Below, in pieces: positions 40,193-52,200 of a DNA stretch of 64,000 bases. The notes below the pieces were generated by a model. It was not told the origin of the DNA. It made no database searches and saw only the letters and a list, made by a program, of their open reading frames with translations. Each line of letters opens with the position of its first letter. Positions within the stretch are counted from its first letter, which is position 1. Origin of the DNA: Sphagnum magellanicum (taxonomy: Eukaryota > Streptophyta > Sphagnopsida > Sphagnales > Sphagnaceae); contig CM038911.1 in the NCBI GenBank assembly GCA_021904315.1, positions 2,544,501-2,608,500 of the forward strand, in the 5' to 3' direction. Position numbers and translations under genes: made by a program.

Positions 40193-41195
40193 TGTAACTT
40201 CATGTGTAACTCGATTACACAATTACTTAGGGGTAAGTTGAGTGTAAGTAACTTCATGTGTAATTTGATTACACAATTATTTAGGTAATTGTTTTATGGG
40301 GTAAGTTGGATGTAGGATTCCATAATGCATTGACTTATGTCATGTGCACCATGTGATGTTGTTTCTTGTGATTAATTGTGGAATCACATGGGGAACCATG
40401 TGATGTTGTTTCTTGTGATTAATTGTGGAATCACATGGGGAACCATGTGATGTTGTTTCTTGTGATTAATTGTGGAATCACATGGGGAACCATGTGATGT
40501 TGTTTGCTTGTGATTAATTGTGGAATCACATGGGGAACCATGTGATGTTGTTTCTTGTGATTAATTGTGGAATCACATGGGGAACCATGTGATGTTGTTT
40601 GCTTGTGATTAATTGTGGAATCACATGGGGAACCATGTGATGTTCTTTTCTTGTGATTAATTGTGGAATCACATGGGAAACCATGTGATGTTGTTCCTTG
40701 TGATTAATTGTGGAATCACATGGGGAACCATGTGATGTTCTTTTCTTGTGATTAATTGTGGAATCACATGGGAAACCATGTGATGTTGTTCCTTGTGATT
40801 AATTGTGGAATCACATGGGGAACCATGTGATTTTGTTTTCTTTTGATTATTTGGGGAACCATGTGGTGGATAGGTTTTAAGAAGTTTCTTGAGTTGTTTC
40901 CTTTTGGTTAGTATATAAGGAGGTGTTTGTGACCTTGAAAGGCACCTTCATTTTTGTACAAAGTTATGATATGAAAACCAAGTTTGTAAGAATTAAAGTT
41001 TTGATTTTGGAAAAAGGCTTTTGGTTTTTGAATAGTTTTGGGTATTGTTTGTGTGTAGTTCATGAAAGGAGAATGGTGAGGCTTGCATAATCAAAAGTAA
41101 GGTGGGATGATAGTTTTACAACCCAAAAACATAGACTTCATAACTATGTTGTAATTCTACATAGTTTCGATCCTAAACCCGCTAGTGTAGTACAT
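40193..41195 (+). repeat. gypsy right LTR, 1003 bp
   Basis: Begins TGTAACTTCATGTGTAAC after a weak purine stretch (GTTTGGGAGTGA) and ends GTAGTACA. Shares the 46-bp hairpin array (40349-40866, 11 units plus one degenerate). In the stretch after the array it differs from the left LTR by roughly seven substitutions over about 340 bp. Confidence 0.92.
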
Positions 41196-41199
41196 TCTC

Positions 41200-41408
41200 A
41201 CAGTTCCTAGAGTGAAGCTTGGGCCGAGGCGCTGGAGGTTTCAGCTCTGGGATTGGGTTGTATGGGGATGATGACTTATATCTATGGAGCTGTTAAGCCA
41301 GAGGAGGAGATGATTGAGCTGATCAGACATGTTGTGGAGAGAGGAGTCACATTCTTTGACTCTGCTGATATCTATGGTCCTCATACCAATGAGGTTTCTC
41401 TTGGCAAG
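41200..41408 (+). pseudogene. aldo-keto reductase exon remainder after gypsy insertion
   Basis: Continues the exon begun at 33130. After LTVPRVKLG the frame shifts by one base near 41222-41226, consistent with loss of one G. It then reads ALEVSALGLGCMGMMTYIYG, HVVERGVTFFDSADIYGPHT and NEVSLGK. This is the aldo-keto reductase N-terminal NADPH-barrel signature, with the catalytic Asp and Tyr positions in FFDSADIYGPHTNE. A GTGAAG donor follows the GGC-AAG codons at 41408. The remaining exons are not in this window. The gene is broken twice, by the retrotransposon and by the frameshift. Confidence 0.8.
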
Positions 41409-41824
41409 GTGAAGAAGAATCAAGCTCCTTTTCTGTGCCATGAGAATTTTATGAGAGAGAGAGAGAGAGATATTGGCGATATTCACAAGTTTTCAAGAAC
41501 TTTGTAAGATCTCTCAGTTGATAATTCAAGTTGAGATTGTTGTGTGGAGGATTGTGGAGAGAGTGAATTGCTGCTGGTACTCAAAAAACCTAAAACCCTA
41601 AATCCTAAACTAAATTCATATCTAGCATGGTGTTTGTTGTTGCATTGAATTTTGTTGAGGAGCGTGTGTGCTTTATTTTGGTGGCATGATTACCACCTAC
41701 TTCCAGCTAATTCTGGGGTTTTGGAAATCTCTCACAGAATTTTTGGCTACAGAAATTACAAAAGAAGGCTGGTATTCCTTTCTTCTCTTATGTCTCAAGG
41801 TAAGTTTTCTATTGTTTTTCTCTC
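41409..41824 (+). other. presumed reductase intron 1, truncated by block B
   Basis: Begins with a plausible splice donor and continues to the joint with copia sequence at about 41825. It has a GAGAGA run and a possible small open stretch at 41652-41800, but nothing identifiable. The rest of the reductase gene is missing downstream, because copia sequence replaces it. Confidence 0.45.
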
Positions 41825-44800
41825 CTTTCTTCTTGTCCATATAAGTAGGAAAACACGAACTAAAAGATGGAAGCCAAGTTCCATGGGTGTGCGAGTTGGC
41901 TTGCAATCATGCATATTAATTTTTTTCAATTTGTAAAGTAGATACCATTTCTTTGTGATGCAAATCCATCATGCAAATTGAATGATTTCATGACTGACAT
42001 AGTGGTGAACATTCCCCAAGTCTATCAATTCATATTCATCTTTAAGGAAATTTTTGAAATAAACAAGGAGGGTCAAATTGTGGGTTGTAAGGATTATGTC
42101 ATCAACATAAAAGGCAAGGATGCCAAAATCTAGGTGTTTGTGAAACATATAAACATTAAAGCTTGTAATAAATTGTAAAAAACATAGCAATTCAAGAGAA
42201 AAATATCAATTTGTTGATACCACATTTGAAATGAGTACTTAGGTTAAAGCTAGATCAATGTAATTTGCAAGTTCATTTAGGATCCCCAACACCTTTAACA
42301 CCTTATGATATTTTCATGTAAATGATTTCATCCAAATTTCCATTGAAGGACACAATTTTGACATCCAATTAATGTGCATGGAGATTGTGTTGTGTTGTGT
42401 TGTTAGGGCAAGGATGACTCAAATATAAGTTATTTCAACTAGGGAAAAAATTCATTATAATTAATGCCAAGTAGGATTTGTATCATGCGATCCAACCATC
42501 AAGTTATATGTAAGGTTGTAAACTTGTTTATATCCTACTATTTGGCACCCAAGAAATAATTTTTCAATAATTCAAATGCAATTATGCTCCAAGAACTAAT
42601 GCTTGTCATGCATGACAATTTGCCATTGATGAGCATGTAGACTTAAAAGCACATATTGATAAGTCGTAGATTCAAAAATTATTGCAATAAATTGGGTGAT
42701 CATAACATGTTTTTCGTGGGGTTTGGATGCTTTGGTTTGGGAGGAGGGCAAGGGGGAGAGTAAGGTTGTTGTGGTTTTATGTGTTTTTTACCTTGTCTTG
42801 GAAATGTTGATGATGAAGAAATAAGGTTGGAAGAAGTATGTCACATTAAAGGTGTCAAAAAAGGAGGTGGGTGTTCATATGCTAAAAGAGGAGGTGTGTT
42901 AGGGATAGGTGGGTTTGGAATCAACACATTTGATAATGGAAGAAATCCCATTGGAGGTGCCATGTAACAAGGGGTTGGGGAAGAATTGGATTAAGAGATT
43001 TTTGAAAGAAAATGAATTCAAATTGCAATTTTTCATCTATAAGTGTGTCATCATCAATAGGATCTATTGTGACAAAAGGCTAATGTATATCCTCTACAAA
43101 CTTAACGCTAGCCTCAAGATAATGATACATCAATCAAATATGCTTTCAAACTTGTATGCTTTAAATGAATCACTATATCCCAAGAGATGGTACGTGTCGC
43201 TTCATACTTCATATGGAGAATTTTACGTTGTTGAAGAGTTTTCTTTGATAAATGATTTTGCACATAATTAACAATAACAAAATCCTCTCCCCAACATGAC
43301 TTTGGGAGTTGTGCTTGAAATAACAAAGACCATGTTGCTTTCATAAGAGTTGGATTGAAACACTCAACAAGACCATTATTTTGTGCCATATGTGGAACCA
43401 TCAATTGCCTATGTATTCCATGTTGAACATAGAATTCATTGAAAGCTTTAAAGACATATTCATGGCCATTATCTCTCTTTAAAATATACATTTTGCATTG
43501 AAGTTGAATTTCAACATATTCTTCCATTATTTGAAAGTATTGAGAGCTTGAAAATTCTATTGTAAAAAATACACCATTGAGTATAAAAAAAAATCATTAA
43601 TCAATGTCAAGAAACATTTATAACCCAAATGAGTGGTTGACATCAAAGGACCACATATGCCAAAATGTACCATACCCAACAACTCAAAAGTTTGAATACC
43701 ATCTTCTTTTGGGAAGGGTTGACAATTGTGTTGTCCCTTGATACAATCAACATAAAAAGAAAATTTAAGGATGATCATAGACGTTACACCACATACAATG
43801 TTTACCATTGAATAATTGCTAGAAATGGGCTTAGGTAATGTGGCCAAGATGCCTATGCCAAATTTTAGCAATTGTTGTAATAAACATTGGCATGTGGGTA
43901 AGAGGGCAAGATTCTCCAAGCTTGTAGAAGTCATTGACTTTGTAACAATTGGTGATGAGTTGACCATGAAAGTCAAATAGAGATCAAATGATTTTTTATA
44001 AAATCATTTTTCTTTTAGAAATATCAAGATGTTTGATAGAAGAAAAATTCTTTTATAATCCTTGAATGTGTAAAAAATTGGATATGATGATTATTTCACC
44101 ATTGGGAAGAGTAATTGGAACATCACCAAATCCCACTATTGCTTGAGTAATATTGTTACCTAAATAAACAACTTGAATAGGATCTATGGGTTTGTAGGTT
44201 TAAAATTGACTTCAATCATGAGTCATGAGCTCATGTATCAATATAACAATTGGTGTCACGTGCAACATGAGAATATTAAGTTGAAACAAGCAAATGTTGA
44301 ACTAGTTTTTTTGTATTTTGATTAGCTCATTTTTTACTACAATTTGTTTATGACAATCATTGATGACATGGGTAGTCAATTTAGAATTAAAGCATTGGAA
44401 AATACATTTTCCTTAATTTGGGGTTTCAAAATCTTTCGTTCCGAATTGTTTTGTGGCCAAGTTGAAGAGGAAGCTTGACAACCTTTTATTCGATGTGTGT
44501 ATCCTTGCTTATGGGCATTCAATAAAGTTATAGCAAATCTTGATCATCACTTTCATCATTGTCTTGTTTAGGCTCAAAGATATGTCATCAATTGAAGAAA
44601 GGTCAAAGTGTGGTTTGCTCTTAATGCAATCAAGAAGTTACAATAAAAATGCACATACTTTTCATCATTAAAATAGCAACCTCCTCATTAAACATGGGTG
44701 CACCAATAGAACTTAATTGATCGAACAAAGCTTGAAAAAAATTAATAAGTTTTATGAGGTTAATGCCTTCCTTGATTTTAATGGTGGCAAGTTTATCTTT

Positions 44801-45480
44801 GAGGTACATCTTGGTAGCAAGGTCATGTGCATCATAGAAATTTGTTAGTGCCACCCATGTTTCATGAGTTGTGGACTATGCAATGACATGGTTATTATCC
44901 AAACGATTGAAAAGATATGATAAAGCAATGTTATTTTGTGTGTCCCACTCTTCCTTTCCTCTTACGCCTATAGTAGGTGTATGTTGAATGACTCATTTCA
45001 TAATTAGTGTGGGGGTTGGTGGTTATGAGTATTTTTTTCATTAATAATATTGAAAAATTCCTTTGTTTAAAAGAAAAATTTGGAATCTATGTTTTCAACT
45101 GTGGAAATAAGTTCCATCATACTTGGGGAGGTCATTGATTTTAAGTCTAGACATCTTCTGTTCAAATTTGTTGATATCACAACACAAGTAGAAAATCTTG
45201 TTGTTTTACAAGCCCACACATTGCAACTACTATTCAATTTGACTACACTTCAATCACATTGGATCATCTTTACATTTGTAAGTGGCTTGTTGCACTAGTT
45301 AATGGTCAATATTGTTTATAGTTATAACATTCACTACATGGGGCTCATTCATAATTGGGGTTCCAAAAAGGAATGTCTAACTAAAAAAGGACTGCAAAAG
45401 ATAGTTTTAGATTTTCATAATGTTTAAAATACTACAATTATGGTGTATTATTATTCCTACTATTAAAATATGGAGAAAAA
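41825..45480 (-). mobile_element. Ty1/copia element, unit-1 copy, 3'-truncated
   Basis: Degenerate copia element read right to left. A gag-like UBN2 segment lies at about 44854-44630 (FYDAHDLATKMYLKDKLATI). The pre-integrase and integrase regions lie at 43976-43114 (LGMVHFGICGPLMSTTHLGY, LKRDNGHEYVFKAFNEF, HMAQNNGLVECFNPTLMKA). The reverse transcriptase YVDD box (FGILAFYVDDIILTTHN) is at 42190-41969. The element stops abruptly at 41825, losing the end of RT, RNase H and the 3' LTR, all partly present in the second copy. Many stops interrupt it. No LTR could be delimited. Confidence 0.82.
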
Positions 45481-45514
45481 AACTTTTAAGATGTTCATGA
45501 TGCCACACCAAAAA

Positions 45515-45998
45515 TAGTCATGGTCAATTCATCACCAATTGTTACAAAGTCAAGGACTTGTACAAGCTTGGTGAATCTTGCCCTCTTACCAACATAGTTT
45601 CCATGCCAATGCTTATTACAACAATTGTTAATATTTGGCATAGGCATCTTGGCCAAATTAACCAAGCCCATTTCTAGCAATTATTCAATGGTAACATGGA
45701 ATGTGGTGTAACATATAAAATCATCCTTAAAAAAAATTGATGTTGCTTGTATCAAAAGACAACACAATTGTCGACCCTTCCTGAAAGAAGATGTTATTTA
45801 AACTTTTGAATTGTTGTTGGGTATGGTACATTTTGACATATGTGGTCCTTGGATGTCAACCACCCATTTGGGTTATAAATGTTTCATGACATTAATTAAT
45901 TATTTTTCTTGATACATAATGGTGTACTTTTTACAATAAAATTTTCAAGCTCTTAATATTTTCAAATAATGAAAGAATATGTTGAGATTCAACTTAAC
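45515..45998 (+). mobile_element. inverted copia integrase fragment abutting block A'
   Basis: Plus-strand translation gives VMVNSSPIVTKS, NLALLPT, CQCLLQQLLIFGIGILAKL and KPISSNYSMV. This matches the minus-strand integrase region at 43499-43976, so it is the same family in opposite orientation. It ends with GAATATGTTGAGATTCAACT immediately before block A' begins, leaving an inverted pair of copia fragments about 1.5 kb apart. Confidence 0.85.
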
Positions 45999-46224
45999 TT
46001 CCGGATGTCTGCGCAAAGGAAACCGTACTCTCTCTCTCTCTCGCTCTCTCTCTTCTTTTTCTGTAAAAAAAGTGTGCATGCAGAGCTTTGGTTGCTTTGA
46101 AGTTGGAGTAGCATTTTCAGGATTTAGAGATTGTAGGGTTGCAATTGCAATTGTGGGGTAGAAGAGACGGAAGAGGGAAGCGAGAGGGTGAGGAGTTTGC
46201 GGGCGGGGGGCCTGGCGGGCGAGG

Positions 46225-48148
46225 ATGCAGTCTTTACAGCAGCAAGCGACTACTCGGAGTGGCGTGAAGCAGGAGGATGCATTTGCCATAGACAAGGTGA
46301 ATTTGTATCAGAGGCTGGGCCGTGATCCCTTCGTCAAGCTCTCCACTAATTTCTACAACAGGTAAGCCTTGCGTTTCTCTCTCTCTCTCTCAGACATTCA
46401 AGCCAAAAGTCGATCTGTTGTATTGCTAGCTCAGAAACCATTTTTTGTCTTTTCCTTTTTTTAAGCAACAGAGGCTTTTGTTCGTAAGATGCATCGATCT
46501 TGTAGTCCCAGCGATTAGAGGTTTTCCATTTGCAAGATTCATGTTGTGGAAAAAAACCTATTAGGTGCCACCAGCTTCTGGTCACATAGAGTTGCCGTGA
46601 TGGTTTGTGTGTAGAGACTACATTATTGAGCAATATAGATCAGTACTTATTTGTCTGCAGGGTTTATGAGGACGAGCAGCAGTGGTTTCGGTCGATTTTT
46701 GCAAACTTTCGAAAAGAAGAGGCTGTACAAAACCAGTATGAATACTTCATTCAACACATGGGAGGGCCTCCATTGTATTCCCAGAGGAAAGGTGACTGCT
46801 CTCACTTGTGATATTTGCCTGTTTCAGACTTGAATCTTCTTTGCATTCGATGATTGCTCAAGAAGCTGCCACCTCACATGGATTCATCATTCATACTACC
46901 AATAGAATCGAAGGTTCTTCAAACAGTTCCATTGAAGTGTCAGGAGCTCACCAATTTAATAAGACATCCAAGCCTTCTGTCTGATTTTGTACGTGTCTCT
47001 TGAGTGCTAGCCAACATCATGACTGAGTCTTCTTGTTGCTCACGGAAATGCGACAGAAACTCAGAACACAGACTGTGCGTGATGGGTATAAAACTTTGCC
47101 TGAAATTTTGGGTAGTATCTTATATAGTTGTGTCTATACCCACTGTCAGCAGCTGATGCAGTCAGTGACAGCTAGTTATGGCAGCTCATCACTGCTATTT
47201 GTGATGAAGGTGATGGGTCCGATACTTTGTAAGCAGCCTTCATAAGGTTATGACGGCACATTGTCATGCTCCCTTCAAATTGTTGTTGTGGAGATTTCTT
47301 TGCACTTCATGTAATCGGAGGAGACAGAGACAAACACAGTAGGATTGGACTTCTGAACTTGATCAATGGACTGTTTCTAGAACTTATCAAGCAGATTTGC
47401 GAAGATGAATTCATCGTTTTCTCCAAGCCTGAAAATCAACCACTTGGGCTTACAATGCAAGTCATGGATTGGTTTTAATGGAGAATGTTACTGTGTGCAG
47501 GACATCCAGCTTTGATTGGAAGACATGTCCCATTTGCTATTACAGAGCAGGCAGCAGTGCGCTGGCTTGAGCATATGCAAGCTGCCATTGACAGTACTCC
47601 TGAAATTGACCCCGACTCCAAAAAGCTCATGCTCAATTTCCTGAAGTATGTCATTTCTCCTTCATTTCCCCTGCACTTTTGCATGATCCTCCAGCAATTA
47701 TGTTCATCTTCATGCAGCCCATCTTCTATGTGTAGCACAGGAGCAGGAGTTGTCAGCAAGAATATTTTGCCATCATGGCAATACTGTACTGAACTACCAT
47801 GCAGACAACACCAAGTATTGGTGAATTGAAGATCAGTTAAGAGACCTTGTTGTAGCTATGAAGGTTGCAAAATAGCTGACAATCCAACCCAGAGTACCAC
47901 ACTTTTGTGAAGACACAAATGAATATGGGGGTACTACAAAACCATGTGTGAGTTGCAGAGGGAGAGAGAGTGCCAAATTCTCCTTGCTGCAGTCTGTTTC
48001 AAATGTGTTCAAAAGTGTAATGAGGGGTAATTATAAGCAGCAGAGAACTTGATATGTGTGTGATAACTGGGGTGGATACAACAGACACACAGCTTATTTC
48101 TTGGTTGCTGGAAAGGAGATTATGAACCGCCGTAATGGTGCTGTCTGA
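46225..48148 (+). CDS. GLB3: plant 2-on-2 (truncated, class 3) hemoglobin, copy 2, 158 aa
   Basis: Exons 46225-46361, 46661-46791, 47501-47645 and 48085-48148 have the same lengths and phases as copy 1, so the frame is intact. It differs from copy 1 by about eight amino acids: IDKVN for [14 protein letters not shown] for [12 protein letters not shown] for EFF, QHMGG for QRMGG, YSQRK for [13 protein letters not shown] for GRHAPYAI. Proximal His, B10 Tyr and RWLEHM are kept. The homology to copy 1 stops about 225 bp upstream of the start codon, right after the CT tract, and is replaced by a copia fragment. Expression may therefore differ or be lost. Most differences between the copies change the protein, which hints at relaxed constraint on one or both. 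Confidence 0.88.
46998..47322. repeat. dispersed repeat in hemoglobin copy 2 intron 2
   Basis: Counterpart of 13985-14310, carried along by the block duplication. Same ordered motifs, with a few substitutions (for example CACGGAAATGCGACAG). Confidence 0.6.
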
Positions 48149-49270
48149 CAGCATGATTGACACATCCAACCCAAAAGGCAGCTCCCATTCCATGACAGGA
48201 TCGATGTGAGACTACATGTTCTTTGGGGAAACCAGATCTATTTTCCAAGTGGGGATAGAATATTATTCTTTCCATTCCATACCAGAGAGGGTGTGAGAGG
48301 GCACATTCTTGGGCAAATTTTAACCTAGTTTCTTCCTCAGCTTTCAATATTATTCTTTCTCAACTAAAAGCAGTCTTGCTAGATATCAAATGTTTGTCTG
48401 GAGTACCAGTTTAGAGGACAATAGAATAAATAAGTGGTGCAATATCACAAAATTGGAACAAAAAAAAGCTCTGGTGTAACAGCTGGTTCTAACTCTTGGT
48501 TTGTGTAATCCTACTCATGGGTGAGTAGATCAGACCAGATTTGAATAAAGGTGAAATGGGTGTAGAAAGGACTTCAGACTCTTTAAGAGTTAAGTTAAGC
48601 CCAAACTCTGAAAGTAACTGACCTCTGGAGACTGCCATAGGCATGATGATGAGTAACACTCCGGTCTTCTTGATGAGATACTTTTCAAGTATTTCCGAAC
48701 GCCAATGACTATAATCCTTTTCCCTTTTCCGTGGCGTGTCTTCTCTCATTTTGTCATCTGCATCACAGCACCACATGTGCATTACATCACATGTCATCAT
48801 TTCAGCTCCCACGCTGCATGCACCTGCTGCTGCTTTCTTTTCCGAATCCAGACTCACACAGACTGCTGATCTCAGTAAGTCACAGAGGAGTAAGTCTCCT
48901 GGATTCTGTTGTAACTGATTAAAAAAAGCAGACAAAAATAGAGGAAACAACCAAAAGAAACGCCACATTGCAGTAACTGCCCCACTACAAAACAAATTAT
49001 GCTCCAGAAACACTGGGTCCATTAGGATATTTTTCATGCAGACCCAATGTGTCCTGCAAAATGTTCTAGGACTCTGTCTCTTCAGCAACAATGGCGGGGT
49101 GTGCCCTGCATTTTGTCTTTTTTTAGGAAGAATGGTGACCACTACCAAGATAACTTATGCAGCTCTTTGTGCAGTGATCACCAAGTCTTCTTCTTCCTTC
49201 CTGACAAAAGGCTCAACTTTTTTTTTTTTCTCTTCTTTTAAGAAAAAAGTACAGTCCTAACAGGTCTCTA
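48149..49270. other. hemoglobin copy 2 3' flank
   Basis: Equivalent of 15136-16255. The minus-strand frame seen there is longer here (48489-49148) because TAA in copy 1 is GAA in copy 2. I do not accept it as a gene. Confidence 0.5.
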
Positions 49271-49271
49271 A

Positions 49272-52200
49272 CTTTCTTCTTTCTTTCTTTCTTTTAATTT
49301 AACGTCAATACCCGGACCAGAGAGATCCATTTGACGACAATTACAAAGTTGACTTGAGCAAAACACTCCTATTGTCTAGGCAAGAAACTAAGTACAACTC
49401 TACTACTTTCTGATTAGCCGAATGCATCAATTTAGGAAGTAAGCTGCACGGTGTCAATTGTTTCCCCCTCTGTTGACTAAACTTGCAACGAATGTCATGG
49501 TGAGCTGGACACACTAATAACAAGTGGTCTTCATCCCCAACAGCTCCTAGGGAACATAGACGACAAATCCTATCTCTCCTCGGGACACTCTCAAGCTTTG
49601 CATGCCTGCCACACTCTACCTCCAAACGATGGTTTGAACATCTGAACCTTGACAAAGATTGCCTAAGCTGAACATTTGTGATCACTTGCAAATGCCTCTG
49701 ATGTGCATATGAGTATCCAGATTCTATTGTACAGCTTGTGTTCATCAGCTGGTATGTACGTAATCTGCTACTTTTGGTTCTGGCCTGTTCACCATAAGTG
49801 GATTCTAGGTAAGAAGCCTGTGCACTTGCTATAGCACACTTGATATTAGCATAGAGAACTTCAACACCTTGGTCTTTAAGCCACAACTGCACGTTTCGGA
49901 ACCAACATTGTTGGTTATCATTGAGCATGCTGAGCATCTGGATCTGGGTCTGGTAGGCACAGTACAACAGACGATCTGCTGTGGATTTCCGTAATCTATC
50001 ATAATACTTGAGAGTTTGTTGCCACCAGAAATATTCTAATGGATACCTTCCAAACTCCCCCAACACAACAAAAATGCTTGTTGTTTTATTGACCCCTAAT
50101 ATTCCTCTCAGGAACATTCTATGTACTTGTTCTGATTGTTGCAACCCTTTCGCCCTTGTACAACCTGTCCACACCTCGCATGCATAGCTCAGTACTAGGT
50201 ATACCAGTGAGTTGAACAACTGACACATTATTTCTAGATCTGTTATGCTCAGATCATTGCATCTGCGGCGTAATGCAAACAGTCCCTTCTTCCCAGCAGC
50301 AGTCAATTTGGCTATGGCTACTGCCATGCCTTTTGTACTATGTAACTCTAAGCCCAAGTATCGGAATGATTGCACCCGCTCAATGGTTGTCCCTCTCTAT
50401 GTGAACTCTGGCGCTACACTGCGGTGTTTCTCAAACACCACCACCTTGGTCTTGCTCACATTGATGACCAATTGTCGGTCAACACAAAACTCAGACAAAG
50501 CATTTATTTGTTTCTGCAACCCTTGTGGGGTTTCTGACATCAACGCCAGATCATCGGCATACAGCAATAATTTGACTACTATGTCTGCCAGCTGTGGCGG
50601 GCTGTCGCCCTCAAGTGCATCTAGATGTTTCTCAAGTCCATCAAGGTAGAGTCCAAAAAGCAGTGGACTCAGTGGACAACCTTGTTTGACCCCAATGCCA
50701 CATGGGAACCGATCTGATAGCCCTTCTGTTGGATGCATAACTCTGACGCTATCCTGGCTATACATGCTTTGTAGACACTGCATGAAACGACCCACAATTC
50801 CCATCTCATCTAACACTTGCCATAGCAGATCACGAGGCAATGTATCAAAAGCTTTGCGGAAGGCCACAAAACAGTAGTACACCTTTTTGCGTTTGTGAAT
50901 GCTCTGTTCAATGAGCGTTCGCAAAATGTACAGGTTATCCATGGTGCGGAGATCTTTCTTAAAACCAGCCTGGCCCCTGGCACGTAGGCCCCTCTCTTCT
51001 GCCCAACTGCTCAACCGTGCCTCAAGAATCATGGCAAACACCTTAGCTAATACAGGACCCACTGTGATTCCCCTGTAGTTTTCAAATTGCAAGGCATCAT
51101 CACCCTTGTGCAATGCATGAATGACTCCAGTAGACAAGCTTGCTGAGTAACCTTGTTGCAACAACTTGTTGAATACAATCTGTAGTGGCACGTGCAACAT
51201 ATTGCCAGCATCAAACAAAAACTCTGCTTTGATGCCATGTAAGCCAACAGACTTGTTACGTTTGAGTCTCCTCATCACTTGCGCAATCTCATCTGAGGTT
51301 ATGTCACAGTTTAGTGTGTTGCAAGCATCATTTGCAAAACGGTGTGACAAGTTCAAAACCACCTGATCTGTAGAGCTACCCCGTGCCCCAGCTGTATTAC
51401 TGGGGCATTGTCCTTCCAGTAGCTTCTGGAAGCTAGTAACCAAGTCTGTTTTGCTGATAGTAATGGATCGCTCCTTGGTCTTGGAGTATTGCCTCTAGAA
51501 GCTGGCTGGATCTGTCTTTGCTAATGCACACAACTATCGCCCTTGCAACTTCTTGTACGTGCATTTCTTACGACGCAGTAGCTGTTTAAGTTCCTTCTTC
51601 CATTCGCGTGCTAGATGGCTATTAGCATGAAGCTTTGCATATGCAGATACTTCCTTGTGCTTGCTACGACATTCAGTGTCAAACCATGGTTGATGACGAT
51701 GTTGTGTTGTACTGGTGCATGCTGCAGGGCAACCATGCACAGCTGTAGCGGCATTACAAATGCAATCATGCAACAACTGCACGACCATGTCCACATTGTT
51801 TGTGTCACTCATCTGTGTTGTGCACTGGGCAATCTGTTGCTGCAAGTGTTGACAATACTGTGTGCATTTGCTAGCATCATATTTGAAACGACGGATGTCT
51901 GCACGAGAGTCTGAAATTGTTGGTGACACATGTTGCTAAGGTAACTGCAAGTTGAGTGAAAGTGGCCTGTGGTCGGAATCACCCCCTTTTCCACAGAATA
52001 GAGGGCATTTATGTACCACAAGTGATGTGGCACAATCAAACAGAGCAAGTGATGCGACCATATAATCCACAAGGCTGGAGCCGCCATTAGCAAGGCAAGT
52101 GCATTCCCCTGATTCATTGCCTGTGATCCTGCCATTGAGAATGAACAATCCCGAGGAGCTACAAAGGTCTAAGAACTCATTGTGCTAACCTTTCAACCCC

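Larger units (their letters stand above)
33153..41195 (+). mobile_element. Ty3/gypsy LTR retrotransposon, ~8.0 kb, degenerate
   Basis: Complete element bounded by LTRs starting TGTAAC and ending GTACA, with TTCT at 33149-33152 and again at 41196-41199. Internal order is gag, protease, reverse transcriptase, RNase H, integrase, the gypsy order. The primer binding site (about 34249-34268, TGGTTCCGTTGCCGGGA) follows the left LTR and resembles the 3' end of tRNA-Asp. No chromodomain was seen after the integrase. Several in-frame stops and shifts make it non-autonomous now. It is inserted in codon 8 of an aldo-keto reductase exon in the same orientation. Confidence 0.95.

Noticed and set aside
43114..43271. 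Plus-strand frame of 120 codons (42909-43271), repeated near 62875-63237
   Set aside because: Antisense to the copia integrase; its repetition only reflects the duplicated element.
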